Of a DNA stretch of 64,000 nucleotides, positions 1 through 8,230 are shown piece by piece. Numbering within the stretch: the first letter of the stretch is position 1; each line of letters opens with the position of its first letter. The notes beneath the pieces were generated by a model. The model was given only the letters and a program-made list of their open reading frames with translations, was not told where the DNA came from and ran no database searches. Made by a program: the position numbers and the translations under genes. Source of the stretch: a virus. The DNA is taken from IMG/VR virus record IMGVR_UViG_3300022934_002729, positions 1 to 64,000 of that record. The stretch is one strand, 5' to 3'.

Positions 1-2
1 AC

Positions 3-221
3 GGTGTCTCAAGTAAGTACATAGAATGGTGTAATGCTAACTGTAAACACCGTTGGGGATGGCACTTTTGGCAAAGTGAAGAAGCAAAACGAATTTCACA
101 AATGGCATGGCACGACGATTGGCTACCACCCAAAAAAGTTGTAGAAGGTACCCAAGCATATGTTAGTTTCGAATCATATGATGAGATGATTTTATTTAAA
201 TTAATTAACATTAGTGGTTGA
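3..221 (+). CDS. 3' end of a hypothetical phage protein (5' truncated)
   Basis: Open frame entering from the left edge and ending at TGA 219-221; the visible part is 72 residues. It is rich in Trp, His and Cys near the start (IEWCNANCKHRWGWHFW) and has a central WLPPKK segment. I do not recognise a family. The -35 box of the promoter for the next gene overlaps its stop codon, so the two genes are probably transcribed separately at least in part. The start lies outside the window. Confidence 0.65.
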   Translation, partial: GVSSKYIEWCNANCKHRWGWHFWQSEEAKRISQMAWHDDWLPPKKVVEGTQAYVSFESYDEMILFKLINISG

Positions 222-246
222 CAATACATCTTACTTCGTTTATTAT
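218..246 (+). promoter_or_regulatory. sigma70-type promoter
   Basis: A perfect -35 TTGACA (218-223) is followed, after a 17-bp spacer, by TATTAT (241-246), which overlaps an alternative TATAAT (244-249). It lies between the truncated first gene and the start at 280. This is the host-polymerase promoter form expected for an early or middle phage gene, unlike the NATAAATA boxes elsewhere in the window. Confidence 0.65.
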
Positions 247-279
247 AATACTGTAATAGAAATTCCAGGAGTATATTAT

Positions 280-1491
280 ATGCAACAGTTCAATACAGCA
301 CACGACAAGTTAGTTGCCGCACGTGTAAAAATGTTGTTTAAGCAACCTTTTTTCGGACAAGTAGCATGTCGTTTAAAACTAGTACGTGCAGACGAATGGT
401 GCCCTACAGCCGCAGTAGACGGACGTAACTTTTATTACAACGAAGAATTTGTAATGAAACTCGACATCGACGAAACCGTATTTTTAGTAGGACACGAAGT
501 AGGACATTGCATATACGAACACTTCTTACGTCGAGGCGACAGAGACGGTATGCTATGGAATATGGCAGGCGATTACAAAATCAACGGAATGCTAGTACGT
601 GAAAAAATTGGACGTCTTATTACTACAGTTAAGCCTTTATATGATGCAAAGTATGATACCGATGAATGGACTGCCGAAAGCATTTATGACGAATTAAAAG
701 AGTCGGGTGCAATGGCACAACAAACAATCGATATTCATTTAGAAGTTGGCGACAGCGAAGGTGACCAAGAAGGTGGTGCCCAAAGCGAAGGCAAAGGCAA
801 GGCTCCTAAAATTTCAAAAGATGATGCTAAGGCTATTGCAGACGAAATGAAAAACGCAATTATACAAGCCGCACAAAGTGCAGGCGCTGGTAATATTCCT
901 GGAGATATTAAACGTATGATTGGAGAACTAACAGAACCTAAAATGGACTGGCGTCAAATGATTCGTGTGACACTTGAAAGCAACTTAACATCAGACTTTA
1001 CATTTATGCGTCCTAATCGCAAAAGTCAGTTTAGTAATGTAGTGCTTCCGGGTATGCTAAAAGATCAAATGATTGATATTGCTATTGCACTAGATGTAAG
1101 TGGTAGTATTAGTTACGATGATTCCAAAGACTTCTTAAGTGAAGTACAAGGCATTATGGATCAATTTGAATCATACAAAATTCGTATTTGGTGCTTTGAT
1201 ACAGAAGTTAGCGGATACGATGAATTTACACACGAAGATGGTCGTTCGATTACCGAGTTTGAAATGACAGGTGGCGGTGGGACTGACTTTATGCCTAACT
1301 GGACATTTATGGAAGAACAAGGTATTGAGCCTGACCAATTTATTATGTTTACAGATGGTGAGCCTTGGGGTAAATGGGGAGATCCAGACTACTGTGATAC
1401 ATTATTCCTTATTAAAAATCCTTACTCAAAGCCTGTTGCACCGTTTGGGCAAAGTGTATATTACGAATCACAGGAAAGAAAGGCTGCATAA
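280..1491 (+). CDS. VWA-like domain / putative metallopeptidase (DUF2201-type)
   Basis: About 403 residues. The N-terminal half has a zinc-peptidase motif HEVGH at residues 72-76, in the context VFLVGHEVGHCIYEHF. The C-terminal half is a von Willebrand A-like domain with a MIDAS motif DVSGS near residue 270 and a later TGGGGTDF loop. Between them is an acidic, Gly/Gln/Lys-rich linker. This two-part layout matches the predicted metallopeptidase / VWA-like proteins seen in bacteria and marine myoviruses. I chose the ATG at 280 because CAGGAG lies just upstream; an in-frame GTG at 214 would start inside the promoter. The role in phage is unknown; a MIDAS-bearing protein acting with an ATPase partner is one option, but no such ATPase is in the window. 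Confidence 0.8.
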   Translation: MQQFNTAHDKLVAARVKMLFKQPFFGQVACRLKLVRADEWCPTAAVDGRNFYYNEEFVMKLDIDETVFLVGHEVGHCIYEHFLRRGDRDGMLWNMAGDYKINGMLVREKIGRLITTVKPLYDAKYDTDEWTAESIYDELKESGAMAQQTIDIHLEVGDSEGDQEGGAQSEGKGKAPKISKDDAKAIADEMKNAIIQAAQSAGAGNIPGDIKRMIGELTEPKMDWRQMIRVTLESNLTSDFTFMRPNRKSQFSNVVLPGMLKDQMIDIAIALDVSGSISYDDSKDFLSEVQGIMDQFESYKIRIWCFDTEVSGYDEFTHEDGRSITEFEMTGGGGTDFMPNWTFMEEQGIEPDQFIMFTDGEPWGKWGDPDYCDTLFLIKNPYSKPVAPFGQSVYYESQERKAA

Positions 1492-1494
1492 ATA
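1487..1494 (+). promoter_or_regulatory. possible late-type promoter box CATAAATA
   Basis: CATAAATA overlaps the stop of the VWA-like gene and ends 3 nt before the ATG at 1498. It resembles the T4 late consensus TATAAATA, but the spacing to the start is shorter than the 5 nt seen at the best sites here, so this is tentative. Confidence 0.35.
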
Positions 1495-1497
1495 TCT

Positions 1498-1776
1498 ATG
1501 AAAATTGTTAAACAAGGATTAACACTAAGCGATAACGATCTTCATATTATAGATGTTGCAGTAGTAACTAAAATGATGAAAAATCGCTTAGTTGTAGAAT
1601 TTAACGAGGAGCCAGATTTAGACAGTTTAGACTTTAGCGGCTGTACTGGCTTTCATTACATAAAAAGTTTAGGTAAAAAGTTGTATCAATTTTGGTTTGA
1701 AGAAGTAACCGACTTTGATACATTTTATTCAAATCTTATAGCGTACAAAATGTCAATTGATAATAGTGATAAATAA
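1498..1776 (+). CDS. hypothetical phage protein
   Basis: 92 residues, 6 nt after the VWA-like gene. Mixed alpha/beta character with no transmembrane segment and no recognised motif; a hydrophobic strand (NRLVVEFNEEP) is followed by an aromatic-rich C-terminal half (LYQFWFEEV). It probably belongs to the same transcription unit as its neighbours. I do not recognise it and assign no function. Confidence 0.7.
   Translation: MKIVKQGLTLSDNDLHIIDVAVVTKMMKNRLVVEFNEEPDLDSLDFSGCTGFHYIKSLGKKLYQFWFEEVTDFDTFYSNLIAYKMSIDNSDK
1768..1775 (+). promoter_or_regulatory. late-type promoter box GATAAATA
   Basis: GATAAATA overlaps the stop of the preceding gene. A start about 6 nt downstream would give a leader of about 30 nt that contains AGGAG (from 1802) before the ATG at 1813. 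This is a conventional late leader with a ribosome binding site. Confidence 0.5.
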
Positions 1777-1812
1777 GTACGTATATAATTAATTAGTCAA
1801 TAGGAGTATAAT

Positions 1813-2073
1813 ATGGCTGAAGAAAATCAAACCCCAGAAACAGAAGCGGAAGCACCGGCTGCAGACGCACAAACAGTTGCACCAAGTTTGGGTGTAGCAG
1901 ATTTGCAAAATGCAGCACAAGTTATTGACTTAGCAATGCAACGTGGTGCATTCCGTGCCGCTGAGGCTGCACAAGTAGGTGTTGTATACAATCGTTTAAC
2001 AGCGTTTATTACAAGTGTACAAGATCAACAAAAAGATCAAACAGAAGACGCCGCGGCTGAAGAAACAGCATAA
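1813..2073 (+). CDS. small Ala/Glu-rich phage protein
   Basis: 86 residues with TAGGAG upstream of the ATG. The first ~25 residues are low-complexity Ala/Glu/Pro, the last ~15 are acidic, and the middle (LGVADLQNAAQVIDLAMQ) looks like a short helical hairpin. It has the character of small conserved proteins of marine T4-like phages. Function unknown; the disordered ends and helical core suggest a scaffold or adaptor, which is only inference. Confidence 0.75.
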   Translation: MAEENQTPETEAEAPAADAQTVAPSLGVADLQNAAQVIDLAMQRGAFRAAEAAQVGVVYNRLTAFITSVQDQQKDQTEDAAAEETA

Positions 2074-2084
2074 GGAGGCTTATA

Positions 2085-2741
2085 ATGGCAAATTTAAAAC
2101 ACATTGGACAAGTAACTAACACAGGCATTAAGTGTGTAGTTGTATTCCGTGAAATCTACGACGAACGTGGTAATGTTCAAGATAAAGACCATTGTTTAGT
2201 AGTAGAAACAGATAGACTACCAGACTATGCACATGACGATGTTGTTCGTGTAGTTGAGTCTGCAGCAGGACAAGAAGCAAGTGAGTTTTTTGAAATTGCT
2301 AACCGTAGTTACTTTAGCGATGGTGCACCAATGTTACAAGAGATGCACAAACGTGGTTGGATTAAAAAATACCCAACTACTAATATTACGTTAACACCTA
2401 ATCGTAGCACAGGTGTATCATTGAGTGAAGTTAACGAAGTGATTCGTAAACAGCGCACAGGTATGAGCGAGCAAGATATTCGCAATACAATGGTAAACGA
2501 TACAGATCAACCACCTCGTACACAAACTACGTTAGATCCAACACAAACAATCGATCAAGCAGTAAACACTAGTGAACAAGCACTAGATGATACGGCAATT
2601 GCACAAGGTTTATTATCGCAAGCAGAAACATTTTTAGCAGAAGCAGAAAGATTAAAAGCAGAAGCCTACGAAATGGATCCAAACTTGAAGCCAAAGCGAG
2701 GACGCAAACCTAAAAAAGCAACTGCTAATGCCGATTCATAA
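2085..2741 (+). CDS. hypothetical phage protein with basic AT-hook-like tail
   Basis: 218 residues, preceded by a strong AAGGAGG. The N-terminal ~110 residues look like a folded domain (VVVFREIYDERGNVQDKD); a Thr/Gln-rich linker and an Ala/Glu-rich helix follow (LSQAETFLAEAERLKAEAY). The C-terminus is a basic KPKRGRKPKKA segment resembling an AT-hook (RGRP/RGRK core). I do not recognise the family. The basic tail could bind DNA, but it could equally be a charged tail of a structural protein. Confidence 0.75.
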   Translation: MANLKHIGQVTNTGIKCVVVFREIYDERGNVQDKDHCLVVETDRLPDYAHDDVVRVVESAAGQEASEFFEIANRSYFSDGAPMLQEMHKRGWIKKYPTTNITLTPNRSTGVSLSEVNEVIRKQRTGMSEQDIRNTMVNDTDQPPRTQTTLDPTQTIDQAVNTSEQALDDTAIAQGLLSQAETFLAEAERLKAEAYEMDPNLKPKRGRKPKKATANADS

Positions 2742-3060
2742 AAAAGATCGAACATTTCAAAATATATTAAGAGACGCTAACATCGACGAAGTACCACTAG
2801 AATTCGTCGATCGTCTCATCCTTGTTTTAGAAAACGGTGATCGAGTTATATTTGAAGGAGAGGACTTACAAGATGTAGACGAGCCAAATATTGTATTGTT
2901 TATTTTAAGTGCAGTTGAAGATTTAGGTGAAGACTACGGAAGTCCTGTTAGGGATGTTGAGATAGTAATAGACTATAATAAACTCGAAGATCAAATTAAT
3001 AACTTAACAAAAAACTTACTGGATAAAAAGAAAGATGATTCGAGCGATACTAGCGTGTGA
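2728..3060 (+). CDS. small acidic hypothetical phage protein
   Basis: 110 residues, ATG at 2728, overlapping the previous gene by 14 nt and running 26 nt into the DHFR gene. It is strongly acidic (VIFEGEDLQDVDEP) with a Lys/Asp-rich C-terminus. The tight overlaps on both sides indicate translational coupling with its neighbours. No recognised domain. Confidence 0.7.
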   Translation: MPIHKKDRTFQNILRDANIDEVPLEFVDRLILVLENGDRVIFEGEDLQDVDEPNIVLFILSAVEDLGEDYGSPVRDVEIVIDYNKLEDQINNLTKNLLDKKKDDSSDTSV

Positions 3061-3514
3061 CGATGATTGGGGCATAGGTAAAGATAACGATTTACCTTGG
3101 CCACACAATCCAGCAGATTTAAAATGGTTTAAACAAAACACTACAGGTAGTGTAGTTGCAATGGGTAAGGCTACTTGGAATAGCCTGCCCATAAAGCCAT
3201 TGCCTAATCGCAATAACATAGTTGTAACCAGCAGTGCTGATGATTATAACGGCGGCGGGTATCATTATGTAAAGTTTGAAACTGCTAAAACAGAACTTGT
3301 TAATATGAATCGTTTACAAGATGTCTGGGTAATTGGCGGTGCACAACTTGTCAATGGATTACTATCGATAATTGATGAAATATGGTTAAGTCGTATTCCA
3401 GGAACATACAACTGTGATACATTTTTGCCACGTGAACTTATTGAAACTTCATATGAATTGTTTAGCAGTGAACGTGAAGGAGACTTATGGGTTGACAAGT
3501 GGAGACAAATATGA
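3035..3514 (+). CDS. dihydrofolate reductase
   Basis: 159 residues, the usual length for bacterial/phage DHFR. It shows the N-terminal GIGKDNDLPWP loop, the DLKWFKQNT helix with the substrate-binding acid, the NADPH-binding GKATWNSLP...NRNNIVVTS region, and VIGGAQL. It reduces dihydrofolate to tetrahydrofolate with NADPH and so regenerates the cofactor consumed by the thymidylate synthase 0.8 kb downstream, as with frd and td of T4. It overlaps the upstream acidic protein by 26 nt and the next gene by ATGA. Confidence 0.92.
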   Translation: MIRAILACDDDWGIGKDNDLPWPHNPADLKWFKQNTTGSVVAMGKATWNSLPIKPLPNRNNIVVTSSADDYNGGGYHYVKFETAKTELVNMNRLQDVWVIGGAQLVNGLLSIIDEIWLSRIPGTYNCDTFLPRELIETSYELFSSEREGDLWVDKWRQI

Positions 3515-3948
3515 AAATATTAATATTTGGGCTACCCGGAAGCGGAAAAACTACACTAGCAAAACCACTAGCAGAATTATTAGGTGCTGTACACCTAAAT
3601 GCTGATGATATTAGAAAACACTATCATGATTGGGACTTTACACCTACAGGTCGTATGCGTCAAGCAGATCGTATGCGTTTATTAGCAGATGGTGTAGTAC
3701 GTGCAGGAAAAATTGCTATAGCAGACTTTGTTGCTCCAACTGATCAAGCACGTATGGAATTCAATGCAGACTTTACTATTTGGATGGATACTATTAAACT
3801 AAGCAAACACGAAGATACAAACAAAATGTTTGTACCTCCTTATAACGCATATGTTGACTATCACGTAGAAAAATGGTTTAGTGATACCCATGAAGTGCTA
3901 TTACCAGTGGTACAGAGATGGATGGAGAGAAACAGTGGAGTTGTTTGA
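3511..3948 (+). CDS. P-loop kinase, adenylylsulfate (APS) kinase-like
   Basis: 145 residues from the ATG at 3511, chosen over an in-frame GTG at 3499 because GGAG sits 6 nt upstream and the ATGA overlap with the DHFR stop is typical here. A Walker A GLPGSGKTTLAK begins near residue 6, then LNADDIRKHY, the DFTPTGRMRQADRM segment and ADFVAPTDQAR; these line up in order with the APS kinase substrate loops. APS kinases make PAPS, the sulfate donor. A small polynucleotide- or nucleotide-kinase role remains possible. A sulfotransferase-like gene lies at 9652-10275 in this window. Confidence 0.7.
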   Translation: MKILIFGLPGSGKTTLAKPLAELLGAVHLNADDIRKHYHDWDFTPTGRMRQADRMRLLADGVVRAGKIAIADFVAPTDQARMEFNADFTIWMDTIKLSKHEDTNKMFVPPYNAYVDYHVEKWFSDTHEVLLPVVQRWMERNSGVV

Positions 3949-4330
3949 TTCAAAAAAACCAACCGTTCAATTACTAGGAAGGTTTCAACCGTGGCACGAG
4001 GGTCATACAGAACTATTTAAACGTGCACTTGAAGTAACTGGTCAAGTATGTATAATGGTACGTGATGTACACGACACAGACGCAGGCATGGGCAATGACG
4101 ATAATCCTTTTACATTTAATCAAATTAGAAAAAATATTATCTATACACTATACGATGAAAACATTGCACACAATAAACATTACATTATCATGAAAGTTCC
4201 TAACATTATAGATATTAGTTACGGACGTGGAGTAGGTTACACTTTTACAGAACACGACTTAGGCGAAAAGATACATAGTATTAGTGCAACCGAAATTAGA
4301 GCACAAATGAGAGAAGAGGGCACACTTTGA
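3935..4330 (+). CDS. HxGH nucleotidyltransferase (NMN adenylyltransferase-like)
   Basis: 131 residues if it starts at GTG 3935, which has GGAGAG 4 nt upstream and overlaps the kinase by 14 nt. The nucleotidyltransferase signature HEGH follows GRFQPW near the start, and the C-terminal ISATEIR matches the second motif (S-x-T-x-I-R) of this superfamily. Members transfer an AMP or CMP group; phage relatives are usually called nicotinamide-nucleotide adenylyltransferases. The same fold includes ATP sulfurylase, so a sulfate-activation role with the APS-kinase-like neighbour should be kept in mind, although the protein is far shorter than ATP sulfurylase. Confidence 0.7.
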   Translation: MELFDSKKPTVQLLGRFQPWHEGHTELFKRALEVTGQVCIMVRDVHDTDAGMGNDDNPFTFNQIRKNIIYTLYDENIAHNKHYIIMKVPNIIDISYGRGVGYTFTEHDLGEKIHSISATEIRAQMREEGTL

Positions 4331-5193
4331 AGCAGTATTTAGATGCGTTACAACATATATTCGATAACGGAGAAGAAGTTACTGATCGTACTGGAGTAGG
4401 TACAAAAAGCGTGTTTGGATACCAAATGCGCTTTAATTTACAAGAAGGCTTTCCTGCTGTTACTACAAAACGTCTTGCATGGAAGAGTGTAGTAGGAGAA
4501 CTGTTATGGTTCTTAGAAGGCAGCACAGACGAACGTAGACTTGCTGAACTTACACACGGAGAACAACGTAGTGAGTTAGTAGACAAAACAACTATTTGGA
4601 CTGCTAATGCTGACAAGCAAGGTGTAGAACTAGGCTACATTAACACCGAACTAACAAAACACCTAGGTCCTGTTTACGGTGCGCAATGGCGCAACTTCAA
4701 TGGTGAACATCCAAAATGCGATCAAATCACTAATATTATTAGTGAAATTAAAAATAATCCAGATAGTAGACGCATTATACTGAGTGCATGGAATCCATTA
4801 CAAATCAAACAAATGGCTTTGCCTCCTTGTCATACTATGGCACAATTCAGAGTAATGAATGGTAAACTAAGTTGTCAACTGTATCAACGTAGTGCAGATA
4901 TGTTCTTAGGTGTACCATTTAACATTGCAAGTTACAGTCTACTAACACATATGCTAGCACACATCTGCGAACTAAAAGTCGGAGAGTTTGTTTGGACAGG
5001 CGGCGACTGTCACATTTATATGAATCACTTAGAACAAGTACAAGAGCAACTAACAAGAGACGAACGTAAACTACCTTACTTGTTTATGCCCCCGTTCTGT
5101 GATTTAGAAACGTTGTTAAACACACAAACTAAAGATTATAAACTAATCGGTTATGATCCAATGCCAAGTATTAAAGCACCTATGGCTGTATAA
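4327..5193 (+). CDS. thyA: thymidylate synthase (TTG start)
   Basis: 288 residues; the signatures are unambiguous: RTGVGTKSVFG (dUMP/folate loop), catalytic PPCHT with Cys168, and RSADMFLGVPFNIASY. It methylates dUMP to dTMP using methylene-tetrahydrofolate. The start is TTG at 4327, overlapping the preceding TGA as TTGA; it fits because translation from there gives MKQYL, the normal family N-terminus, with GAGGG upstream. The residues after EGSTDERRL match the extended ThyA insertion form. Together with DHFR it supplies dTMP for phage DNA synthesis. Confidence 0.95.
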   Translation: MKQYLDALQHIFDNGEEVTDRTGVGTKSVFGYQMRFNLQEGFPAVTTKRLAWKSVVGELLWFLEGSTDERRLAELTHGEQRSELVDKTTIWTANADKQGVELGYINTELTKHLGPVYGAQWRNFNGEHPKCDQITNIISEIKNNPDSRRIILSAWNPLQIKQMALPPCHTMAQFRVMNGKLSCQLYQRSADMFLGVPFNIASYSLLTHMLAHICELKVGEFVWTGGDCHIYMNHLEQVQEQLTRDERKLPYLFMPPFCDLETLLNTQTKDYKLIGYDPMPSIKAPMAV

Positions 5194-5199
5194 TAAATA
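5192..5199 (+). promoter_or_regulatory. late-type promoter box AATAAATA, leaderless spacing
   Basis: AATAAATA just after the thyA stop, ending exactly 5 nt before the ATG at 5205. With T4 late geometry (box at about -13 to -6) the transcript would start at the A of the ATG. No Shine-Dalgarno sequence is present in the short gap. Confidence 0.55.
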
Positions 5200-5204
5200 A
5201 ATTT

Positions 5205-5759
5205 ATGAAGTATTTTACAAAACTGGATTACCCAGAATACGATTTAGAAAATGCTTTAAACAATTTACTAAAAAATAATTTAATAAATTGGCATCATGGA
5301 CAAATCTGTATCAATGGAGTAAAAGAAGATCCTAGCAATCAAGCAATTGGTTGCGGTAGTTTATATTGGGATTGGGATAATTCATATTATGATGAAAACA
5401 ATAAACTTGTAGTGCCAAAACGTACCACAATGTATACAGAAAAAGATTTTACTGTTTTTAATCCTACCTTCAATGGAACAGAATTCGAAGAGATGTATAA
5501 TATGCTTGTACAACATCATGCTGTAGGAAGAATACGTTTAATGAAATCAAAACTAAAAACTTGTCTAACATGGCATACAGATGATAGTACAAGAATACAT
5601 TATCCTATCAAGACACATGAAGGATGTCGTATGGTAATCGACGATGAAGTAATGCATTTACCAGCAAATACTTGGTGGCATACCGATACAAAAAAACCAC
5701 ACACTGCGTTTAATGGTAGCACTGATGATAGGATACATCTTGTTGTATGTCTGATATGA
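5205..5759 (+). CDS. Asp/Asn hydroxylase-like 2OG oxygenase
   Basis: 184 residues. The C-terminal half has the iron/2OG layout of the aspartyl/asparaginyl beta-hydroxylase cupin fold: His124-x-Asp126 (TWHTDDSTR), distal His166 (KPHTAFN) and Arg176 (DDRIHLV). Such enzymes hydroxylate peptide or small-molecule substrates using O2, Fe(II) and 2-oxoglutarate. It is the first gene after thyA, with its own leaderless-type promoter box, and begins a block of tailoring enzymes. It overlaps the SDR gene by ATGA. The substrate cannot be read from the sequence. Confidence 0.75.
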   Translation: MKYFTKLDYPEYDLENALNNLLKNNLINWHHGQICINGVKEDPSNQAIGCGSLYWDWDNSYYDENNKLVVPKRTTMYTEKDFTVFNPTFNGTEFEEMYNMLVQHHAVGRIRLMKSKLKTCLTWHTDDSTRIHYPIKTHEGCRMVIDDEVMHLPANTWWHTDTKKPHTAFNGSTDDRIHLVVCLI

Positions 5760-6313
5760 ATAAAATTGCACTAACAGGACACACTAGCGGACTAGGATTT
5801 GCTATACACAATCACTTTAAACCCGATTGTGTTTTTTCTAGATCCAATGGTTATGATTTACTCGATAAAAATAATATTAAAAGCATGTTAAATGCAATAC
5901 ATGATTGTGATATTTTTATTAACAATGCATTTCCTGCAATTTCAGCAGATAGTGTTGAGGGTATGAATACACAATTAGATATACTATATAAGGTCTATCA
6001 GAAATGGGAAAATCAAAACAACAAGTTGATTATTAATTTAGGATCTAATACAAGTGATGGTATAAAAAAACATATTTGGCCATATGCTGCTGCCAAAGCA
6101 GCCACTGATAAAGCATGTGAACAATTATCTTATATTAAAGATGGCCCGGCTGTATGTAATTTACGTTTTGGATATATTGATTTGCCACACATAAACAAGA
6201 TAGCACCAAATGATAAGAAAATAACAGTCGGTAACGCACTTAATGCTGTGCAGTATATTATTGATACATTTAATGAAGGAAATGTAGTTAGAGAACTTAC
6301 AGTTATTCCATGA
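5756..6313 (+). CDS. short-chain dehydrogenase/reductase-like protein
   Basis: 185 residues from the ATG at 5756 (ATGA overlap; an ATG three codons earlier is also in frame). N-terminal Rossmann motif TGHTSGLG, an NNA motif (FINNAFP), and a Tyr-x-x-x-Lys catalytic pair in YAAAKAATDKA. These are classic SDR signatures, although the protein is shorter than the usual 240-260 residues. It would oxidise or reduce a hydroxyl/keto group with NAD(P). It is co-transcribed with two 2OG oxygenase-type genes; a second SDR lies at 17993-18610. Confidence 0.75.
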   Translation: MNKIALTGHTSGLGFAIHNHFKPDCVFSRSNGYDLLDKNNIKSMLNAIHDCDIFINNAFPAISADSVEGMNTQLDILYKVYQKWENQNNKLIINLGSNTSDGIKKHIWPYAAAKAATDKACEQLSYIKDGPAVCNLRFGYIDLPHINKIAPNDKKITVGNALNAVQYIIDTFNEGNVVRELTVIP

Positions 6314-6969
6314 TAGAATTTGATTTACCAAACAAAACATTAGAACAACTTAAAGATTTATCAGTTAACGGTAAAGCAAGCAAAATGCATGAACTAAGCA
6401 TTATTGAAGAACAAGAAAAAATAAAAGAAATTATAAAAAGATTTATTGATACATCAAATTATCATTATGGTAATTTATTTTCTCATGTTAATCCTTTTAC
6501 AATACATGCAGATATATCAGATAAAAAACAAACTATAATGCTAATGCCAATATCTGCTGCACCGTCTCAGCACTTTGTAGTTTTTGATCAAACAATTAAT
6601 AGTCAAAGTCCTGTAAGTTGGATTTGGAATATATTTGATGATAAAACCGACAAAGAATTAGAAGAAATGTATTACTTGAGTGCACTAAAAAGTAGACCCT
6701 GTGAATATAAAAATATATCAGGATTAACAAATAAACCAATTGACAACGATTTAATGCAACACTTGCCTTACAACAAAGACTTTTACTATGGACTAAGCGG
6801 AAAAGCATGGCCATATACACCCGGTAAAGCATTAATATTTTCTGCTGTTCATCCACATGCAACTGGTATAATGCAATCTCCTAAGATTGGTTGTACTGTA
6901 CAATTTAATGTACCGTACGATCAAGTTGTACAAGGTCTGAATTCATCAATACAACACAACCAATTTTAA
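6310..6969 (+). CDS. 2OG oxygenase-like cupin protein
   Basis: 219 residues. An H-x-D pair (His66, Asp68 in FTIHADI), FDQTI, and a C-terminal block FYYGLSGKAWPYTPGKAL followed by HPHATG and KIGCTVQF. The same block occurs in the convergent gene at 6905-7594, so the two are paralogues on opposite strands. The H-x-D...H arrangement supports an Fe(II)/2OG cupin, but the 2OG-binding Arg is not obvious. The gene tails overlap by 65 nt on opposite strands. Confidence 0.65.
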   Translation: MIEFDLPNKTLEQLKDLSVNGKASKMHELSIIEEQEKIKEIIKRFIDTSNYHYGNLFSHVNPFTIHADISDKKQTIMLMPISAAPSQHFVVFDQTINSQSPVSWIWNIFDDKTDKELEEMYYLSALKSRPCEYKNISGLTNKPIDNDLMQHLPYNKDFYYGLSGKAWPYTPGKALIFSAVHPHATGIMQSPKIGCTVQFNVPYDQVVQGLNSSIQHNQF

Positions 6970-7594
6970 ATGCACTCTGTACTGCAGTGCCGTGTATCTG
7001 GCTGCTTTTGAATAGTAAGGCAGCACCTGGTCTCCAGTGCCAAGCAATACCAGTTAGTCCATAATAAAAATTTTGATTTCCGTATGGCAATAACTTTTGT
7101 ATGCTGTCAGGTAAAGGTTGATCAGTAATTGCACTTACACCTGGTGTGTCTGCCGGACGCACATCTATTAATACTTCACTGGGTAAATGATCGTTGTCAG
7201 CATCACTGGTACTTTGATCATAATAACCTGCTGGTTTATGTTTTTCGTGTTCTATACTGCCAAGTCTCCAACTCATACCATGTGATGTAAACTGCTGATC
7301 AAATACTAAAAGACGTTGTTCTTGTTCGGTAGTTTTATACAAAGGTACACACAAATTATAAACAGCATTCTTTTTATATCTGTCTACATGCAATGGTATT
7401 GGTTGTGTATGAGCATAGATGTATGCTGTTTCCATTGCAGTGGTGTTCAAATAAGAACCAAATGCACGTTCACGTAGTTCTGCAGGAACATTCATATAAA
7501 ACGGATCCACGTGTGTTTCCAAATCAACATGCTCACGCACATAACTCATCAGTGTGTCAATTGTATGCTGTTGTATTACTATTTCTTGTGTCAT
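6905..7594 (-). CDS. 2OG oxygenase-like cupin protein
   Basis: 229 residues. The H-x-D pair is His69-Asp71 (IPLHVDRY), followed by CVPLYKTT and VFDQQF strands and a C-terminal FYYGLTGIAWHWRPGAAL, IHGTAVQSAFKIGCVV segment with the distal His. This is the paralogue of the gene at 6310-6969. It is the last gene of the long minus-strand operon and starts with ATGA overlap after another 2OG oxygenase. Its coding tail overlaps that of the plus-strand paralogue by 65 nt. Confidence 0.7.
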   Translation of the reverse strand: MTQEIVIQQHTIDTLMSYVREHVDLETHVDPFYMNVPAELRERAFGSYLNTTAMETAYIYAHTQPIPLHVDRYKKNAVYNLCVPLYKTTEQEQRLLVFDQQFTSHGMSWRLGSIEHEKHKPAGYYDQSTSDADNDHLPSEVLIDVRPADTPGVSAITDQPLPDSIQKLLPYGNQNFYYGLTGIAWHWRPGAALLFKSSQIHGTAVQSAFKIGCVVLMNSDLVQLDRTVH

Positions 7595-8205
7595 TGCGGT
7601 AAATCATCAACACCATCTAAACTGAACATCAGTGCAATTCTAGGACGATTGCTCATGTTTATAACTGCATGTGGATACCCAATGTTTAGAAAGTATGCAT
7701 TGCCATCTTCCAAATTGTAGGCTTCTAACTCACCGTCACGTTTAAACAGATTAACAACATTGTTGCCTCCGTGAATAGGACAGATACAACGTACAGCATA
7801 GCTCACATCGTAGTCAACATGAAAAGGAATAATTTTACCCGGTGCAAGTTTTGTAATACGTACACGACTAGCAGGTGCTTTTAACTGTGTTACAACCTCT
7901 TCAAAGTAGCTGCCTGTATATTGCTCTGTAGGAACATTATACAGGTGTTCTTCACGTCTACGTAATCGTTCTTTAATACTGGCTTCGTATGGTAATATTT
8001 CGCTAGGTGTTGTCAAATTGATCTGTTCAAAGTTGTCATAAACATTTTCTACCAGTTCCATGTGATTGTCACACAGCATAGGATTAGCACTTCTAACATC
8101 AGTATAGCTTTCTGCTAGTGCATCTGCTGCACTGCGTAAACGTTCTAGATCAATGTCTAAGTCGAAATTGTGTATAGTGGGCAGTTGATGCTTTTTTAAA
8201 CTCAT
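7591..8205 (-). CDS. Asp/Asn hydroxylase-like 2OG oxygenase
   Basis: 204 residues. Clear cupin 2OG signature: His129-x-Asp131 (IPFHVDYD), a VVNLF strand, distal His179 (IGYPHAVINMS) and Arg187/Arg189 (NRPRIALMF). It has a good AGGAG before the ATG and a late-type box (AATAAATA, 8223-8230) further upstream. It probably hydroxylates an unknown phage- or host-derived substrate. It begins a two-gene unit with the paralogous cupin at 6905-7594. Confidence 0.78.
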   Translation of the reverse strand: MSLKKHQLPTIHNFDLDIDLERLRSAADALAESYTDVRSANPMLCDNHMELVENVYDNFEQINLTTPSEILPYEASIKERLRRREEHLYNVPTEQYTGSYFEEVVTQLKAPASRVRITKLAPGKIIPFHVDYDVSYAVRCICPIHGGNNVVNLFKRDGELEAYNLEDGNAYFLNIGYPHAVINMSNRPRIALMFSLDGVDDLPQ

Positions 8206-8222
8206 AATATTCTCCTACTTGA

Positions 8223-8230
8223 TATTTATT
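8223..8230 (-). promoter_or_regulatory. late-type promoter box AATAAATA (minus strand)
   Basis: On the minus strand AATAAATA overlaps the stop of the B12 radical SAM gene and precedes the start at 8205 with an AGGAG-containing leader of about 12 nt. It would let the two downstream oxygenase genes be expressed independently. Confidence 0.5.

Noticed and set aside
4327-5193. ThyA start at a downstream ATG
   Set aside because: The next in-frame ATG lies at residue 34 and would remove the dUMP/folate loop; TTG gives the normal MKQYL start.
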